Of a DNA stretch of 64,000 nt, positions 59,437 to 64,000 are shown in pieces. The DNA is from Ectobius pallidus. Its lineage: Eukaryota; Arthropoda; Insecta; Blattodea; Ectobiidae. The notes beneath the pieces were generated by a model, which saw only the letters and a list, made by a program, of their open reading frames with translations, was not told the origin of the DNA and made no database searches. The stretch lies in contig CAXKWD010000006.1 in NCBI GenBank assembly GCA_964059195.1, forward strand, positions 174,528,825 through 174,592,824, given 5' to 3'. Position 1 is the stretch's first letter, and each line of letters starts with the position of its first letter. A program made the position numbers and the translations under genes.

Positions 59437-59621
59437 ATTGGTAATTTTAATTTGAAACCAAATTGTATAGCTCAGTATGAAAATAAAATAATCGGAATAT
59501 TCAACCAATACATTCCTATGGATAAGTTATGTTTTCAATTACACTTGATCGTATGTCAGACCTTCTGCATTTTAGACCTGAATCAGTAGACCTACTGAGA
59601 AAGCCAGTACGAAAACGGAAT

Positions 59622-61637
59622 TCACTGAGTTTGTGGAGTTGTCGAAATACATAAGGAAGGAAACAAATGCAACTGATATTTAGAAAACAACAACTCCCCA
59701 AAAAACACCAACGATCCTAACACATATCCCACAAGCAGCAAATAGAACGAAGATTTCATATGTGCCAAACTAAACACGAAATAGTAGCTCTCAAAAGAAG
59801 AATCCATTCCAAAATAACTTCTGAGCAGCTTTTCAAAATTCCCAAACCCCATTTTGAAGAAGAAATTGCTTTTAAATCTCTCTAGTAGTCCAGTTTCCAG
59901 CAACCGAAATCCGATATCATTGATTGGTCTAAAATAAACACTGAATGTAGGCATAAGCAATACCATTGTAGAAGGAACAGTCAGATCTCTGACGGAACAG
60001 AGTTTGTATCCCGGCAACACACGGGCCTTAAACATTTCAGCTTGTAAGTCGTTAGCAAGGAAACTGGTATTCTGAAACATAGCTAAGAGAAGAAAGCTTT
60101 CATAAAACGAATCCCAGTCGCTTATATAACCCTTATACCTATTTTCGAATGAAGGTGATTGAAAACTGTAAAAACGCGTGGACTTACAAAATTCAGAGTA
60201 CTCTTCATAGGCACACCATTGGTAAAAAGGTCGACTTTCTACATAGTAAGCTAATCCACTTCTGTTGAACTCTTCAAGCGTATTGATCTCTTGAGTTTTA
60301 CCAGGGTCTACTAAGTAAGTCGTGAAAAACGCCTGGAAAATTGTGCTCACTGCAAATGAGTAGATTAACCAAGACAGGAAAAACACTCTAAGCCGTGTGC
60401 CACTGGGCATTGTAGTGACCCCGACAGACAGAAAGGCGGCCCACAGATTGCAGAACCCTGATGACGTATCATGTGAGACTAATCCAGTTGCAAAGTGGAT
60501 TTCTATCCAGTGTATACACCAGTCAGTCAACCCAGCTAACAGAAATGTTAGACTCATGATGACCCAAACCGGCAAAGTGAAGACCTCATAAAACTTACCC
60601 TGTCTTGGATTCGACTTCGGACAGGGAACAAACCATCTCAACTTTGTTTGTATGTATGGTGTTGGATATGAGAGACCAGGGAGTCCTAACAACTTCTTGT
60701 CAATATTCAAGGATCCATAATGAATATCGCTTTTATAAATATTTTGTGTCTTACTACGGACATGATCAACAGGCGTTACATTTAGCAGCTTCAAGATCTC
60801 GCTTAAGATATATCTTTCTATCTTCGTTGTAGTTGTTTCAAACAAATCCATTCTTTTAATAAAAATTGGGCATCCACCAAAGTCTTTAGGCACTTTGTTA
60901 GGGAATAATGTTGCATTGTTTTGAAATCTTCCGAAATTTTCCTCTACCCAAGTGTCTATAATTACTGGACGCTTGTAGCTTCCACATATCTCCGGAAACC
61001 TGTATGGGAACCAAGTGTAAACATCTATGTGTGCATCAATGTTTCTTCTTCTTCGTTCAGGGAAAAGAAATATGGTATTTGTTAGCCTATACATTGCTAG
61101 TAGTAATGAAAGCTTTTTTAATAGCTTTGTCGTGCTGAAGGCTTTAAGGATAACCGTCACATGCTGATCTTTGCTTAAAAACGACGATTTAACCCAGAGT
61201 AGCATATTTATCTGTTGGGCATAAGTTACCAATCCATAATGTAAGTCTTCATTTATTTCCCAGATGAATGAAATACATTGGACTGCTAAAGGATACGACG
61301 ATGGCAATGAGTATCCAAGCAGATTTCCTGGACCACTGGTTTGTAATATGATAAACCGCCATTTCATGTCATCGTTGAGAGTTTCTGCCAAGGTATCGAT
61401 GACGCGTTGATAGTTCCTCCTGGGCGGTTTGAATGCTAGTTGACGCCTTCCTAACTTCGGCGCGTATGCTTCATTTAACGAAGGGAATGTAATGTAGACA
61501 GGTCTGTCCGGTGTGAAGTTCTTGGTTATGATATTCTTCAAGCAAAGAACAATTTGGCGTTGTTCTGGTTGCAGGATGTCAGAATTTACTGCAGCTAGGA
61601 TGAGAATTAGTGCCAACACTGCCCACGTTACCTTCAT
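59622..61637 (-). CDS. Divergent ionotropic receptor 2
   Basis: A 671-residue paralogue of receptor 1 on the same strand, with an intronless coding region. Signal peptide at 1-19 (MKVTWAVLALILILAAVNS). HIDVYTWFPYRFPEICGS at 203-220. M1 about 356-371 (PVWVIMSLTFLLAGLT), pore about 397-413 (NLWAAFLSVGVTTMPSG), M3 about 419-443 (FFLSWLIYSFAVSTIFQAFF), S2 lobe about 450-615, M4 about 630-650 (FYLLLVGYVLGSLVFFGE). The start is supported by an in-frame TAA a few codons upstream. Residues 1-95, 190-260 and 330-460 are nearly the same as in receptor 1, while 100-190 and 465-615 differ strongly. It is expected to be a sensory-neuron ligand-gated channel; ligand and any co-receptor are unknown. No disabling change is seen. 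Confidence 0.93.
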   Translation of the reverse strand: MKVTWAVLALILILAAVNSDILQPEQRQIVLCLKNIITKNFTPDRPVYITFPSLNEAYAPKLGRRQLAFKPPRRNYQRVIDTLAETLNDDMKWRFIILQTSGPGNLLGYSLPSSYPLAVQCISFIWEINEDLHYGLVTYAQQINMLLWVKSSFLSKDQHVTVILKAFSTTKLLKKLSLLLAMYRLTNTIFLFPERRRRNIDAHIDVYTWFPYRFPEICGSYKRPVIIDTWVEENFGRFQNNATLFPNKVPKDFGGCPIFIKRMDLFETTTTKIERYILSEILKLLNVTPVDHVRSKTQNIYKSDIHYGSLNIDKKLLGLPGLSYPTPYIQTKLRWFVPCPKSNPRQGKFYEVFTLPVWVIMSLTFLLAGLTDWCIHWIEIHFATGLVSHDTSSGFCNLWAAFLSVGVTTMPSGTRLRVFFLSWLIYSFAVSTIFQAFFTTYLVDPGKTQEINTLEEFNRSGLAYYVESRPFYQWCAYEEYSEFCKSTRFYSFQSPSFENRYKGYISDWDSFYESFLLLAMFQNTSFLANDLQAEMFKARVLPGYKLCSVRDLTVPSTMVLLMPTFSVYFRPINDIGFRLLETGLLERFKSNFFFKMGFGNFEKLLRSYFGMDSSFESYYFVFSLAHMKSSFYLLLVGYVLGSLVFFGELLFSKYQLHLFPSLCISTTPQTQ

Positions 61638-61656
61638 GGTGAAGAGTACCTGTTAG
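61638..61656 (-). promoter_or_regulatory. Probable 3' splice site before receptor 2 ATG
   Basis: The minus strand reads attctttctaacag|gtactcttcaccATG: pyrimidine tract, ctaac branch-like element, and AG at 61651-61650. Exactly 12 nt separate it from the ATG, as in receptor 1. Confidence 0.55.
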
Positions 61657-62943
61657 AAAGAATAAACCGGTGGAGGTAGCAATAATACAAACATAAATAC
61701 CAGGCGGCCAGGTTAAGCCGCACTTTTACAGAAATCGTTTGATCGAGGAACATATTCATGCATGAAGGTTTGCCTATAATTATCTTAAAATGTCATTGAA
61801 CAGCATAGATAATACGTCATCAATTACCGTATTTTCCGGCATATAAGACGCACCGGCCTAAAAGACGCACCCCTTTTTTTATACACATTTTTGAAGGATA
61901 AAACTTTATTACTGATCTTTATAATGAATTTATAGTATTTTAAATATAAAGTAATACAAATACAAAGTACCGTAATTAAATTCAATACAAGCCGTTCGTA
62001 AAAACATTTTGCATTCTTAATGGGGAACATGGATTATATGGCATCTCTTAAAAGTAAAAATTACAAAATTAAAATAAATTAATTTACATTCAGTAAATGA
62101 CTTGAAGGCGTTTTGAAAATTGTAACATTTATTTTAAGCTATCGAAAAGAAAATTATGATGATTAACAGTGCGTTTTAGTGTTCCATATATACTTCATTA
62201 AACGAAAATGTTCCACGGCCAAAAACGTTTGGAAAACGCTGAAATAAACGATTAAAAATAAACTGTTTACACTTAAACCCCACTGCAATATTTGTAAAAC
62301 TTAGCAACGGCCAAACAACGCTACCTTTATTGTAAAGAGTATTTTTAAACCCGTATTCCAAAGACAACATACGAACACAGCCAACATACGAACTGCCTAT
62401 ATTTTCATGTCGTTGTGATATGTATATGTGATCGATTTATTGTGAAAGAAGTAATACCACCGACTTAATATGTGCTGGTCTCTGTGTTTATGCAAATGGA
62501 AAAGTTTCATTCTGTATGCAGCCATTTTGCAAACAATATATATCGTTATGTTGAAGTTATCCGCGGATAAATTGCGTGAATATTCAATAGCCTATACCTG
62601 TGAGCTATTACTACAACAAACTAGCTAATAGTGAAGTTTTCTTTGACAAGTTGAAGGAAAATTGCGCTTTCAAAGTCATACAAGAAACCAAACGGTATTC
62701 AAAAGTTATGCTTCAGTCCATTGCCTAAAACATGGCTGCTAATTTTTAGGCTTATTATTACTGTAGCCTATGTAATAGGCAACCGGAATGAGGCAACAAT
62801 TGTAACTTTTTTTGTGAATATTTGTAACAACAGACACAATAGAAAGAAATCCAAACAGAAATCTCCTAAAAATATTCTCAAGTAACGTTCACCAAAAACA
62901 ATATCCTGTGACTTTATAAGTAATAAATACACTGAACAATAAA
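61657..62943. other. Upstream of receptor 2; no gene seen
   Basis: 61828-61875 holds ccgtattttccggcatataa and two gacgcacc units, likely the end of a DNA transposon, without a partner end found. The remaining sequence shows no exon. Any non-coding first exon and promoter of receptor 2 should lie here or beyond. Confidence 0.4.
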
Positions 62944-63478
62944 TAAGCCGTCTTGGATTCGCATTCGGGAGGTGCCAGGTTCAAATCCCGTGCCCGGTCA
63001 ATTTGACATGGGTTTTTTCATGGTTTCCCCAGCCGTAAAGGCAAATGCCGAATTGAATATTTGCATACCATGAATCATCCTCACCATTTCATTCAGTATC
63101 ATATAAATTTAAATTAGGAGCCACAACATAGATTTAAGTCGCGCAACAGCCAAGCTCCGCCGTTTTGTTAGGTTAGGAACGTTTATAATTAGTTTAGGAG
63201 CAATATACTGAATATCACGAGGTTTATTATGTCTCACAGTGAAATTCTTCTAAAACGAAACCCTAAACCCCACCTTCACAGGCGGGTCCCATTAGAGAGT
63301 TGGTGGGAGAAGCCTAGTGCGCGGTATAAAACTATTTTTTCCCTAAGTTGAAATTTACTCCATTAAATACACCGACAGTAGAAATAACTGACAATGAATA
63401 GTTCCATGGCCTACCCTGCTGTATAGACACACATCCCGAACTCATGATATGGCCTCGTAACTAAAAGGAGTATAAATA
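62944..63478 (+). mobile_element. tRNA-derived SINE E, copy 3, interrupted
   Basis: The head fragment gtcttggattcgcattcggg is followed by the B box ggttcaaatcccgtgcccgg, then the body ggcaaatgccgaattgaata. The body breaks after taaatttaaatta at about 63117 and resumes at about 63348 (gttgaaatttactcc). The roughly 230-bp segment between them is a later insertion of unknown class. Confidence 0.65.
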
Positions 63479-63507
63479 CAGCTGAATGAAAACAAACAAA
63501 AAGAAAT

Positions 63508-64000
63508 AAATAATAAAAAATCCCTTTAGGCAAGCCTACAGGCTGAGGTAGATTTCTAATTGCTTTTGGTTAATTTACTGTCGCTGCGTAGCACTCTTAT
63601 TCTTTAGCCTTGGCACGACAAACCCGCAATAATAACAGCAAAAGAAAGGAAAGATCACTTTTCAAACGTTCAAATTTCGCATTATATGAGAGCTATCAAG
63701 AAACTAGTTATTGATTTGTAGAGTACTCATCAAGAGCTTTTCAACGATACCCCACAAGACGTAGTTTCAAAAAGTTCGAATTTTCATCCCCTCACCCCAA
63801 TACCCACTCGTACCCCCCAAAACCCCTGAATTGTTGGTGTCACTGTGAACTCCATAGGGAGTACTCTAATTTATTCAAACAAAGTTTCCCTCTATACTTC
63901 ATAGGGGCCGAGATATAAATGTTTTAAAATTTCAACCCCCTCCCCCGACCACCCCCTTGGGCCAATTTTGCTCATTAACGAACCTGTCCAAGGTATTGGG
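63508..64000 (+). repeat. Dispersed repeat P, copy 2 (cut by window)
   Basis: Matches 37625-38145 in the same orientation (gacaaacccgcaataataac; tttccctctatacttcatag). Continues beyond the window edge. Confidence 0.6.

Overview
This is eukaryotic nuclear DNA, most likely from a large-genome hemimetabolous insect. A cockroach (Blattodea) is the best guess. That is inferred from two intronless divergent ionotropic receptor genes lying in tandem, a family strongly expanded in cockroaches, from the low GC content, from abundant (AAT)n arrays and from the density of transposon remnants. No database search was possible, so species and repeat-family names are unconfirmed.

Layout. 0.7-1.7 kb: two foldback-like elements whose inverted arms are 21-bp minisatellites. 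2-10 kb: LINE 3'-end fragments, a GC-hairpin repeat (H) split by another repeat (B1), a head-to-tail trio of repeat A, and a C-type copy. 10-24 kb: DNA-transposon MITEs (Q, I, L, R) and many copies of repeats A, B and C. 24-30 kb: two tRNA-derived SINE copies, 124-bp tandem repeats, a transposase C-terminus fragment and a small broken THAP-domain gene. 30-44 kb: nested MITEs with target-site duplications (hAT-like M, piggyBac-like N, element O inside N) and an unusual palindromic element carrying two identical tRNA-like sequences between 13-bp target duplications. 43.8-44.5 kb: a 5'-truncated non-LTR retrotransposon with RNase H and a CCHC knuckle. 44.5-46.8 kb and 55.6-58.4 kb: two copies of one block, each carrying different later insertions. 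52.7-61.6 kb: the only convincing intact host genes, two ionotropic receptors on the minus strand.

The two receptors are similar at the signal peptide and N-terminus, in a central block and in the channel, but diverge in two blocks that include the ligand-binding lobes. Both have a 3' splice-site-like sequence exactly 12 nt before the ATG, suggesting a non-coding first exon. The rest of the window is best read as layers of mobile elements. Comparing repeat copies shows a recurrent small change in which TA becomes TAGGCCTA (GGCC plus a duplicated TA). The octamer is strongly over-represented and resembles a Tc1-type excision footprint.
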